The position numbers were made by a program, and so were the translations under genes. Source: Micrococcaceae bacterium (GTDB taxonomy: Bacteria; Actinomycetota; Actinomycetes; Actinomycetales; Micrococcaceae). From it: a DNA stretch of 64,000 nt. The notes below the pieces were generated by a model that had not been told where the DNA came from, ran no database searches, and saw only the letters and a list, made by a program, of their open reading frames with translations. The DNA lies in assembly GCA_030452125.1 (NCBI GenBank), contig JAKDMV010000002.1:1-64000 (forward strand), written 5' to 3'. Shown here piece after piece: positions 57,972 to 64,000 of the stretch (position 1 is its first letter; the number at the start of each line of letters is the position of its first letter).

Positions 57972-58439
57972 TCAGCTTCCGGTGGACGCCTTCGCGTCGG
58001 GCGAGGCCCGGAACAGGTCGATGGCCCGGCGCATCATCTCGCGGGCCCGACGGCGGTCCCCCGAGGCGTCGTAGGCCAACGCCAGCCGGTGCATGCTGCG
58101 CCAGGACCCGGGGTGTTCCTCGGCTTCCTCCTGGTACTGCACGAAGTCCTCATCGGCCGATGCCTTGATGATCCGTCCGGAAGGGGTGCGCGGCAGGTTG
58201 TCCTCGGGCAGCAGCCCCTCCGATTGGAGGATCCCTGCCATGCGCTGGCTACGGGCCCCGAAAAGGACTTCACGGATGAGGATCCAGACCCCCAGCAGGG
58301 GGATCAGCAGGGCCGCGATGCCGATGCCCTTGGCCAGCGGTTCAGGTGAGCCGATGAGGGTCACCGCGCTGGAGAATGCGGCGAAGAGGTAGAGGACGAA
58401 CAGCAGCAGGATCCCGCCGACCCAGAGTTTGGTCTTCAC
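57972..58439 (-). CDS. Membrane-anchored TPR-like protein next to dapB
   Basis: A 155-residue protein with two membrane segments at residues ~7-27 and ~38-56, a linker, and a C-terminal helical pair like one tetratricopeptide unit (EHPGSWRSMHRLALAYDASG, RRRAREMMRRAIDLFRAS). It starts with GTG 58439 immediately after the dapB stop (no gap), so it is coupled to dapB. The function is unknown; TPRs suggest a protein partner. Confidence 0.75.
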   Translation of the reverse strand: MKTKLWVGGILLLFVLYLFAAFSSAVTLIGSPEPLAKGIGIAALLIPLLGVWILIREVLFGARSQRMAGILQSEGLLPEDNLPRTPSGRIIKASADEDFVQYQEEAEEHPGSWRSMHRLALAYDASGDRRRAREMMRRAIDLFRASPDAKASTGS

Positions 58440-59204
58440 TTAGGCGTTGCCTCCCAGATCGAGGTAGGAGTCCAGTCCGTAGGTCAGCCCGGGGCGTGAG
58501 CCGACGGTCCGTAGCCCCAACAGCACCCCGGGCATGAACGAGGCCCGGTCGAAGGAGTCATGGCGCAGCGTCAGCTGTTCGCCTTCGGAACCGAGCAGGA
58601 CCTCCTGGTGGGCGACGAGTCCGCGGAGCCGGACCGAATGCACGTGCACCCCCTCGACATCGGCGCCACGGGCCCCGTCCAGCAGGGTCTCGGTGGCATC
58701 GGGGCTGGCCGGGATCCCCGCCGCACGACGCTTCGCCGAGATCAGTTCGGCGGTGCGCACCGCGGTCCCCGAGGGGGCGTCGACCTTATTCGGGTGGTGC
58801 AGTTCGATGATTTCGACGGATTCGAAGTATTTGGCGGCCTGGGCGGCAAAAGCGGAGGCCAGGACGGAACCCAACGCGAAATTCGGGGCGATCAGCACCC
58901 CGGTCTGCGGGTGCGCGGCCAGTAGTTCGGTGAGTTGGGACCGGCGGTCGTCGGTCCATCCGGTGGTCCCCACCACGGCGTGCAGCCCGTGGTCGACGGC
59001 GAAACGCACATTGGTTTCAGTGCTGCCCGGAACGGTGAGATCCACGAGGTGCGTGGCCCCGGCGTCGAGCACTTCCTGCAATGGATCGTGCCGGCCCAGG
59101 GCCGCCACCAGTTCCATGTCGGTGGCGTTCTCCACGGCCTGGACGGCCTCGGAACCCATGCGCCCGGAGGCGCCGAGGATGGCAACACGAATTTGAGCAC
59201 TCAT
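58440..59204 (-). CDS. dapB: 4-hydroxy-tetrahydrodipicolinate reductase
   Basis: Second DAP-pathway step, NAD(P)H-dependent. The 254-residue protein has the Rossmann start VAILGASGRMGSEAVQAVE, VVGTTGWTDD, and the catalytic/substrate segment ELHHPNKVDAPSGTAV with the His pair and Lys. dapA lies 5 kb away on the same strand. ATG 59204 follows TATCCT by 7 bases. Confidence 0.95.
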   Translation of the reverse strand: MSAQIRVAILGASGRMGSEAVQAVENATDMELVAALGRHDPLQEVLDAGATHLVDLTVPGSTETNVRFAVDHGLHAVVGTTGWTDDRRSQLTELLAAHPQTGVLIAPNFALGSVLASAFAAQAAKYFESVEIIELHHPNKVDAPSGTAVRTAELISAKRRAAGIPASPDATETLLDGARGADVEGVHVHSVRLRGLVAHQEVLLGSEGEQLTLRHDSFDRASFMPGVLLGLRTVGSRPGLTYGLDSYLDLGGNA

Positions 59205-59211
59205 GCACCCA

Positions 59212-59217
59212 AGGATA
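59212..59217 (-). promoter_or_regulatory. -10 box of leaderless dapB promoter
   Basis: TATCCT, 7 bases before ATG 59204, just after the moaE stop codon. Confidence 0.5.
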
Positions 59218-59222
59218 TCGCC

Positions 59223-59657
59223 TCAGGCCATGCCCACCCATTCGGTGTCGCCGTCCGTGAAGTGTTGTTCCTTCCAGACCGGCACCCCGGCCTTGACTGC
59301 CTCGACCAGATCCCGGCAGGCTTCGAAGGCCTCCCCGCGGTGGGCGGAGGCGGCGGCTGCCACCAGGGCCGGATCCCCGATGGCCAACGCCCCGGTCCGG
59401 TGGGCGGCCCAGAGCCGGGTTCCGGGGTGGCGGCTCGCGACCTCGGCGGCCAGGGCGGCCATGGTGGCCTCGGCGCTGGGATGGGCGCTGTAGTCCAGCT
59501 TGTCGACCGCTCGGCCGCCGTCGTGGTTGCGCACCACCCCGCCGAAGGTGACGACGGCGCCGGTGGCGTCGGTCTCGACGGCATCCCACGCGGTCGAGAC
59601 GTCGATGGGTGCCTCCGCCATACCGGCGAAAACCACGATTCCCGGGGTATCAGGCAT
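59223..59657 (-). CDS. moaE: Molybdopterin synthase catalytic subunit
   Basis: Inserts sulfur into precursor Z, with sulfur from MoaD. The 144-residue protein has GAVVTFGGVVRNHDGG, LDYSAHPSA, AAHRTGALAIGDPALVAAAA and VWKEQHF with the catalytic lysine. I chose ATG 59657, 8 bases after GGAGG; ATG 59663 is too close to it. It overlaps the mog/moaB gene by 8 bases. Its partner moaD is not in the window. Confidence 0.9.
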   Translation of the reverse strand: MPDTPGIVVFAGMAEAPIDVSTAWDAVETDATGAVVTFGGVVRNHDGGRAVDKLDYSAHPSAEATMAALAAEVASRHPGTRLWAAHRTGALAIGDPALVAAAASAHRGEAFEACRDLVEAVKAGVPVWKEQHFTDGDTEWVGMA

Positions 59658-60141
59658 GTCCATGTCCTCCTTCAATCTGTTCGCAGAGATGGGTGATGAG
59701 CGGGTCCAGGACGCCCAGGGCATCGCGGACCCCGGAGGGCGATCCCGGAAGATTCACCACCAGCGTCCTGCCGACGGTTCCGGCATGGCCGCGGCTGAGG
59801 GCGGCATGCGGGGTCTTCGTGCGCCCGACGGCGCGGATGGCCTCCATGATCCCGGGGATCTCCCGGTCCAACAACGGGGCCGTCATCTCGGGGGTCAGGT
59901 CATCGGGGGCCAGGCCCGTCCCCCCGCTGGTGATCAGCAGCGACGGGCTCGAGGCCAGCAGTTCGCGCAAGGCGGCACCGACCGGTTCCCCATCGGGGAC
60001 GATGACCGGTTCGGTCAGCTCGAAGCCGTGCCCTTGCAACCATTCGCCGATGATCGGGGCGCTGCGGTCGGCATACCCGCCGGAGGCGGCCCGGGTGGAG
60101 GCGATGATGATTCCCGCCCGGCGGGTCGATGCGGGTCTCAC
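59650..60141 (-). CDS. MogA/MoaB family molybdopterin adenylyltransferase
   Basis: Adenylates molybdopterin before metal insertion. The 163-residue protein shows the MPT-binding motif [18 protein letters not shown] and the late segment [17 protein letters not shown]. Both MoaB and MogA names are used for this family. GTG 60141 overlaps the moaC stop (GTGA). Confidence 0.9.
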   Translation of the reverse strand: MRPASTRRAGIIIASTRAASGGYADRSAPIIGEWLQGHGFELTEPVIVPDGEPVGAALRELLASSPSLLITSGGTGLAPDDLTPEMTAPLLDREIPGIMEAIRAVGRTKTPHAALSRGHAGTVGRTLVVNLPGSPSGVRDALGVLDPLITHLCEQIEGGHGHA

Positions 60142-60638
60142 CGGTCCTCCCCGACGGTCCAGTCCCCGCTTTTTCCCCCGGATTTGGCCAGCACCTTGAT
60201 GTCGTCGATGGAGGCGTGCTTATCGACCGCCTTGGTCATGTCGTAGAGCGTCAATGCGGTGATCGACACGGCCGTCAGGGCCTCCATCTCCACGCCGGTC
60301 ACCCCCCGGGTGGTCACGGCGGCCTCGATGCGGATGCTTCCGGCGTCGGCATCGGGGAAGAAATCGACGGTCAGTTTCGACAGCGGCAGCGGATGGCACA
60401 GCGGAATCAGTTCCGGGGTCTTCTTCGCGCCCATGATCCCGGCGACGCGGGCCACCGCCAGGGCATCGCCCTTGGGAAGCTCCCCCGCGACGATCATCGC
60501 CAGGACGTCGGGGCGGGTGTGCAGCACTGCCTGGGCGACGGCCCGGCGCGAGGTCTCGGCCTTGGCGGAGACATCGACCATATGCGCGGATCCGTCGGCC
60601 CGGACATGGCTCAGGGCTGGTGCTTCGGGGTCGTTCAT
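60138..60638 (-). CDS. moaC: Cyclic pyranopterin monophosphate synthase
   Basis: Makes cyclic pyranopterin monophosphate with MoaA. The 166-residue protein has [38 protein letters not shown] and [20 protein letters not shown], all MoaC signatures including the active-site Lys. ATG 60638 overlaps the moeA stop. moaA is not in the window. Confidence 0.94.
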   Translation of the reverse strand: MNDPEAPALSHVRADGSAHMVDVSAKAETSRRAVAQAVLHTRPDVLAMIVAGELPKGDALAVARVAGIMGAKKTPELIPLCHPLPLSKLTVDFFPDADAGSIRIEAAVTTRGVTGVEMEALTAVSITALTLYDMTKAVDKHASIDDIKVLAKSGGKSGDWTVGEDR

Positions 60639-61927
60639 ATCTGCGCTCCGTAAATGAGGGTGTCGATCATTTCTCCAGCCCGGGGTGCCGCGCTTCCGGC
60701 AGGGAGCACCAGCAGGGCATTGGACCTGGCCAGGGCATGGACCAGATGGGAACCGGGCCCGCCCACCGGGGTCGCGGTCGGCGCGCCGTCGTCCCCGAGG
60801 ACGACGGCGGCCCGCCGGACCTGGAGCTTTCCCGCCGGAGGTGCCGCAAGATCGGTGGCCAGGCGGGTCGCCACCCGGGGTCGCGGCGGCGTGGCGAAGA
60901 GTTCCTCCCAGACGGGCCGGGCCAGCAGCTCGAAGCTGACGACCCCGCTGACCGGGTTTCCCGGGAAGGCCAGCAAGGGGGTCGGCGCCGCCCCCGGCAG
61001 CCGCAGCATGCCGGCGCCCTGGGGCCCTCCGGGTTGCATGGCGACGGAGCCGAACTCGATCCCGTGGCCGGCCAGGGCCAGCCGGACGACCTCGAAGGCG
61101 CCCTTGCTGATGCCCCCGCTGGTCACCACGAGATCGGCGGCCGGAGCGCCGGGCGGTCCCAGGGCGGGGGCCAGTTCGGCCATGAAGGCCTCCGGCGCGT
61201 CGGTGCTGATGCCTGCGGCGGCGACCTCGGCCCCCGCCTCGGCGAAGAGGCCCAGCAACAAGGTGGTGTTGGCATCGTGGATCTGTCCCGGAGCGAGGTC
61301 GGAGCCGGGCGCGCGCACCTCGTCCCCGGTGGCCAGGACCAGGACCCGGGGGCGCCCGGTCACGGTGAGCCGGTCCAACCCCAAGGCCGCGGCCAGTCCG
61401 AGCTGGGCCGGGCCGAGCCGGGTTCCTGCAGGCAGGGCGATGGCCCCGCGGGCGATATCGCTTCCGGCCGCGCGGATGAACTGGCCGTCGGGGGTGTCGG
61501 CGGGCAGGCGTACCGTCCAGGCCCCTGCCGGGGGGCCCGGCTGGCTGAGGGCCTCCGGGAATTCCGGGGGGTCCGCCCTTTCGATGGGTACCACGGCGTC
61601 CGCGCCGGGCGGGAGCATGGCCCCGGTCATGATGGGGGCCGCCGTTCCGGCCGGCAGGGCTTCCGCGGCATCGCCGGCGGCGATCACGGCACCGACCCGG
61701 AGTTCCTGCCCGTCAAGCAGGTCGGCTCGGCGTACGGCGAATCCGTCCATCTGCGAATTATCGAACGCCGGCAGGTTCCGGGGTGCCGGCAGATCCGCGG
61801 CCAGGATCCGTCCGCGGGCTTCGCCCAGCACCAGCTCCTGGGACCCCAGCCGTGACGGCAGTTCGGACAGCAGGGCCTTCAGCACGCCACGGTGCTCGTC
61901 GACGCTGCGTCGGAAGGGTTGCTTCAT
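60635..61927 (-). CDS. moeA: Molybdopterin molybdenumtransferase
   Basis: Inserts molybdenum into adenylated molybdopterin. The 430-residue protein has [12 protein letters not shown], the [16 protein letters not shown] segment, LATGDEV, the MPT motif [15 protein letters not shown], and [18 protein letters not shown]. Domain order is normal for MoeA. ATG 61927 is preferred over ATG 61936 because TAGGAT ends 7 bases before it. It is the first of moeA-moaC-mog-moaE, each overlapping the next. Confidence 0.94.
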   Translation of the reverse strand: MKQPFRRSVDEHRGVLKALLSELPSRLGSQELVLGEARGRILAADLPAPRNLPAFDNSQMDGFAVRRADLLDGQELRVGAVIAAGDAAEALPAGTAAPIMTGAMLPPGADAVVPIERADPPEFPEALSQPGPPAGAWTVRLPADTPDGQFIRAAGSDIARGAIALPAGTRLGPAQLGLAAALGLDRLTVTGRPRVLVLATGDEVRAPGSDLAPGQIHDANTTLLLGLFAEAGAEVAAAGISTDAPEAFMAELAPALGPPGAPAADLVVTSGGISKGAFEVVRLALAGHGIEFGSVAMQPGGPQGAGMLRLPGAAPTPLLAFPGNPVSGVVSFELLARPVWEELFATPPRPRVATRLATDLAAPPAGKLQVRRAAVVLGDDGAPTATPVGGPGSHLVHALARSNALLVLPAGSAAPRAGEMIDTLIYGAQI

Positions 61928-61934
61928 GGCGTCC

Positions 61935-61940
61935 ATCCTA
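61935..61940 (-). promoter_or_regulatory. -10 box of leaderless moeA promoter
   Basis: TAGGAT, 7 bases before ATG 61927, in the 20-base gap after modB. Confidence 0.45.
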
Positions 61941-61947
61941 CGGGTGG

Positions 61948-62766
61948 CTACCGCCTGAAGATCCTGCCGACCCCGGCCCCGGCCACGACGAGCACGATCA
62001 GGTAGAGCCCGATCAGCATCAGGCTGATCCCCAGGGCTGCCTGCGGGTCGTTGGAGTTCAGCGCCAATTCGATCTGCAGCGGCAAGGTCCGGGTGCGTCC
62101 TGCCACGGAACCGGCGAAGGTGATGGTCGCCCCGTATTCGCCCAGGGACCGGGCGAAGGCCAGCAGCGTGCCCACGATGATCCCGGGGGCTGCCAGCGGC
62201 AGGGTGATGTGGGCCAGGATCTGTCCGGAGGAGGCCCCGGCGTTGGCCCCGGAGAATTCCAGGTCGGTGTCCACCGCTTCGATGCTGCTCAGCGCCGAGA
62301 CGACGAAGAAGGGCAGCGAGACGAACACCTGGACCAGCACGACCGCCGCCGGGCTGAAGCCCACGCCCAGGCCGATCGAGTCCAGCCAGCCCCCCACCGG
62401 TGTCTGGCGGCCCCAGAAGTAGAGCAGGGCCAGTCCCGAGACCACCGGTGAGAGCACCAGCGGCACGACCAGCAGGCCGCGCAGCACCTGCAGGACGACT
62501 CCGTGCAGGCGCGAAAGCAGCACCGCCAGGGGCAGCCCGAGCAGGAAGCACACGATGGTCGAGGCCGTCGCCGTGCCCAGGGAGAGACCCAACGCCGTGC
62601 GGGCCTCGTCGCGGGCCAGCAACTCGGGCAGGTCCTGCCAGCGGGCCGCGACGAAGAGCGCCACCAGGGGCCCGGCCAGGGCAGCGAGCCCAATGAGCGC
62701 CGGAACCCACAGCCATCCGGGGGTGGTCGCCCGCCGCATGCGGGGCGAGAGGACGGTGCGGGTCAC
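61948..62766 (-). CDS. modB: Molybdate ABC transporter permease
   Basis: A 272-residue inner-membrane permease with about six membrane segments. The ABC-coupling EAA loop is seen as ANAGASSGQILAHITLPLAAPGI. LALLYFWGRQTPVGGWL and SLGEYGATITFAGSVAGRT are ModB/CysTW-type segments. GTG 62766 overlaps the modA stop (GTGA). The ATPase gene modC, normally next, is missing: moeA follows instead. Confidence 0.93.
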   Translation of the reverse strand: MTRTVLSPRMRRATTPGWLWVPALIGLAALAGPLVALFVAARWQDLPELLARDEARTALGLSLGTATASTIVCFLLGLPLAVLLSRLHGVVLQVLRGLLVVPLVLSPVVSGLALLYFWGRQTPVGGWLDSIGLGVGFSPAAVVLVQVFVSLPFFVVSALSSIEAVDTDLEFSGANAGASSGQILAHITLPLAAPGIIVGTLLAFARSLGEYGATITFAGSVAGRTRTLPLQIELALNSNDPQAALGISLMLIGLYLIVLVVAGAGVGRIFRR

Positions 62767-63527
62767 GGCGCCGAGAAACCGGCGTCGTTCAGCAGCTTCA
62801 TGGCCGCATCCCCCTGGAGCCAGCGAGCGAAGTCCTGCGCAGGTTCGGCGGCATCGGTGGCGACCAGCAACGGATAGATGTTGGCGTCCAGCCCCGTCAG
62901 GTCGATGGCCCGGACCTGGTCCCCGGCTGCTGCGGCGTCGGTGGCATAGACGAAGCCGGCGTCGACTTGTCCCGCGGTGACCTTGGTCAGCACGGCCCGC
63001 ACGTTGTCTTCCTCGCTGACCGTGTCCAGGGAGAAACCCTGGTGGTCGAGATAGGTGTTGGCGGCCCGGCCACAAGGCACCGCCGGGGCGCATAACGCCA
63101 CCGCACCGGCCTCGGGCAACTGGTCCGCGGCGGTGATCTTCGACGTGGCGGGAACCGCGAGCACCAGGGTGTTCGAAACCAGGTCGATCGGGGGTTCGAA
63201 GGCCGTTGGATCCTCCAGCGCCTCGGGGGCCTGGGTGTCGGCGGTGATCAGCACATCGGGCTGCTGGCCGGAGTTCGCTTGCTGGACGAGCTTGGAGGAG
63301 GCGCCGAGGTTGATGTCGATCCGGGTCGTGTCCCCGGTTTCCTCGGCGTAGGCCCGGGTCAGTTCCGGGGCGACGTCGGTCAGGGAGGCTGCCGCCGCGA
63401 AGTGGATCGCCGCCCCGTCCTGCCCGCCCGGTGTCGAGGCAGTCGGGTCCGTGCCGGCGGCCGGTGTCCCGCACGCCGAGAGCAGCAACGCGGCCGCGGC
63501 CATGACGGTGATGAGGGGGTTGCGCAT
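62763..63527 (-). CDS. modA: Molybdate-binding lipoprotein
   Basis: The extracellular solute-binding protein of molybdate uptake. The 254-residue precursor has a lipobox LLLSACG, then FAAAASLTDVAPELTRAYAEE, the oxyanion-binding Ser of NLGASSKLVQQ, and LVFVYATDAAAAGD-like VDAGFVYATDAAA, as in ModA. ATG 63527 lies 2 bases after the stop of the regulator gene. Confidence 0.92.
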   Translation of the reverse strand: MRNPLITVMAAAALLLSACGTPAAGTDPTASTPGGQDGAAIHFAAAASLTDVAPELTRAYAEETGDTTRIDINLGASSKLVQQANSGQQPDVLITADTQAPEALEDPTAFEPPIDLVSNTLVLAVPATSKITAADQLPEAGAVALCAPAVPCGRAANTYLDHQGFSLDTVSEEDNVRAVLTKVTAGQVDAGFVYATDAAAAGDQVRAIDLTGLDANIYPLLVATDAAEPAQDFARWLQGDAAMKLLNDAGFSAP

Positions 63528-63529
63528 GA

Positions 63530-63925
63530 TCAGGCCTTTGTTTCGATGATGACGTTGGTTGATTTCACCACTGCCGTGGCAATGCGTCCCGGTTCCAGCC
63601 CCAGGTCCTTCACGGCTTCGCTGCTCATCAAGGACACGACGCGGAAGGGGCCGCATTGCATTTCCACCTGCGCCATGACCCGGTCGGCGGTCACCGCGGT
63701 CACCAGGCCGACGAAGCGGTTCCGGGCCGAGGAGGCCACGTGGGCCGGGTCGCTCGGCGTCTCGGCCAGACCGCGGATGTAGCCCGCCAGTTCCACCCCG
63801 TCGACGGTGATCCGCCCGGAGGCGTCCTTGCCTGCGGTCAGTTGTCCGGAGTCCAGCAGTCGGCGGACCGTATCGTCACTGACCGCCAGAAACCGAGCCG
63901 CCTCGGATACTCTCATTTGCGTCAT
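63530..63925 (-). CDS. HTH-TOBE (Mop) regulator, ModE-like
   Basis: A 131-residue two-domain protein. Residues 1-60 are a MerR/excisionase-type helix-turn-helix (RVSEAARFLAVSDDTVRRLLD, followed by the wing GRITVDGVELAGYIRGL). Residues ~65-131 are a Mop/TOBE domain (ARNRFVGLVTAVTADRVMAQVEM, GRIATAVVKSTNVII) that binds molybdate or tungstate. It heads the mod genes and probably reports molybdate. It is not the classical E. coli ModE, which has one HTH and two TOBE units. ATG 63925 follows TAGGGT by 6 bases. Confidence 0.9.
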   Translation of the reverse strand: MTQMRVSEAARFLAVSDDTVRRLLDSGQLTAGKDASGRITVDGVELAGYIRGLAETPSDPAHVASSARNRFVGLVTAVTADRVMAQVEMQCGPFRVVSLMSSEAVKDLGLEPGRIATAVVKSTNVIIETKA

Positions 63926-63950
63926 TACTAGACCCTACTCGACGCAAATG
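63914..63950. promoter_or_regulatory. Inverted repeat around the mod regulator promoter, probable operator
   Basis: CATTTGCGTC (63914-63923) and GACGCAAATG (63941-63950) form a perfect 10-bp inverted repeat with a 17-base spacer. The spacer holds the -10 box TAGGGT (63932-63937); one half-site covers codons 1-4 of the gene. A protein bound here would block initiation of its own leaderless transcript. Confidence 0.65.
63932..63937 (-). promoter_or_regulatory. -10 box of leaderless mod operon promoter
   Basis: TAGGGT, 6 bases before ATG 63925, bracketed by the inverted repeat. Confidence 0.5.
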
Positions 63951-64000
63951 CGGATATCCATACCGGTTGTTGTGGCGCGCACGGAAATCCCGGCGGTCCA

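Overview
This is high-GC actinobacterial chromosome, most like the order Micrococcales and probably an Arthrobacter-type Micrococcaceae. I infer this from the argCJBDFR block with split argGH, mycothiol-dependent enzymes, ClgR, DUF3046 next to recA, HelR, a PriA-type HisA, and the order ftsK-pgsA-cinA-clgR-recA-recX-miaB-miaA-dapF-hflX-dinG/lexA. I see no prophage, insertion sequence, CRISPR array, rRNA or tRNA gene. The first ~90 bases are G/C homopolymer-rich and look like a contig edge. Most genes are on the minus strand.

Layout. 0.1-5.8 kb: tyrS, the RNA polymerase-recycling ATPase helR, apt, 3-methyladenine DNA glycosylase and a mycothiol-dependent enzyme. 5.8-15.9 kb: the whole arginine pathway, with argGH separated from argCJBDFR by two plus-strand genes (ankyrin protein, lipoprotein); ArgR-type operators precede argG and argC. 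16-21.3 kb: quinone oxidoreductase with a DUF2087 protein, then pheST. 21.4-26.9 kb: a lipoprotein class B penicillin-binding protein, an unknown HExxH protein, pcp-nudix-cation efflux operon, and a SPOUT methyltransferase. 27-29.8 kb: infC-rpmI-rplT with a long structured leader. 29.8-34.7 kb: sseB-like, priA, a 50-residue membrane protein, hisH, hisB, hisC, then a LysM protein divergent from lexA. 35.7-48 kb: dinG, hflX, dapF, miaA, miaB, recX, recA, marR, clgR, cinA, pgsA. 48-53.7 kb: ftsK, RNase J, dapA. 53.8-59.2 kb: two membrane proteins, a two-component system, a TM-TPR protein and dapB. 59.2-64 kb: molybdenum cofactor and molybdate uptake genes headed by an HTH-TOBE regulator.

How it works together. 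The window holds arginine, part of lysine/meso-DAP (dapA, dapB, dapF), part of histidine, the SOS core (recA, recX, lexA and a probable division inhibitor), division (ftsK), phospholipid synthesis (pgsA) and Moco assembly. Many operons are translationally coupled by 4-base ATGA/GTGA overlaps.

Most notable signals: (1) at about 19 operon heads a TANNNT-type -10 box ends exactly 6 or 7 bases before an ATG/GTG with no Shine-Dalgarno, so leaderless mRNA appears to be the main way of starting genes here; in three cases the upstream gene's stop codon forms the start of that box. (2) The infC leader holds three 9-base segments able to form mutually exclusive hairpins, a near-identical hairpin recurs before rplT, and infC itself appears to start with AUC. 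(3) L20 carries a C-terminal extra domain and IF3 a ~170-residue Ala/Pro/Lys tail. (4) recA has two overlapping SOS boxes. (5) A perfect 10-bp inverted repeat brackets the -10 box of the mod regulator.
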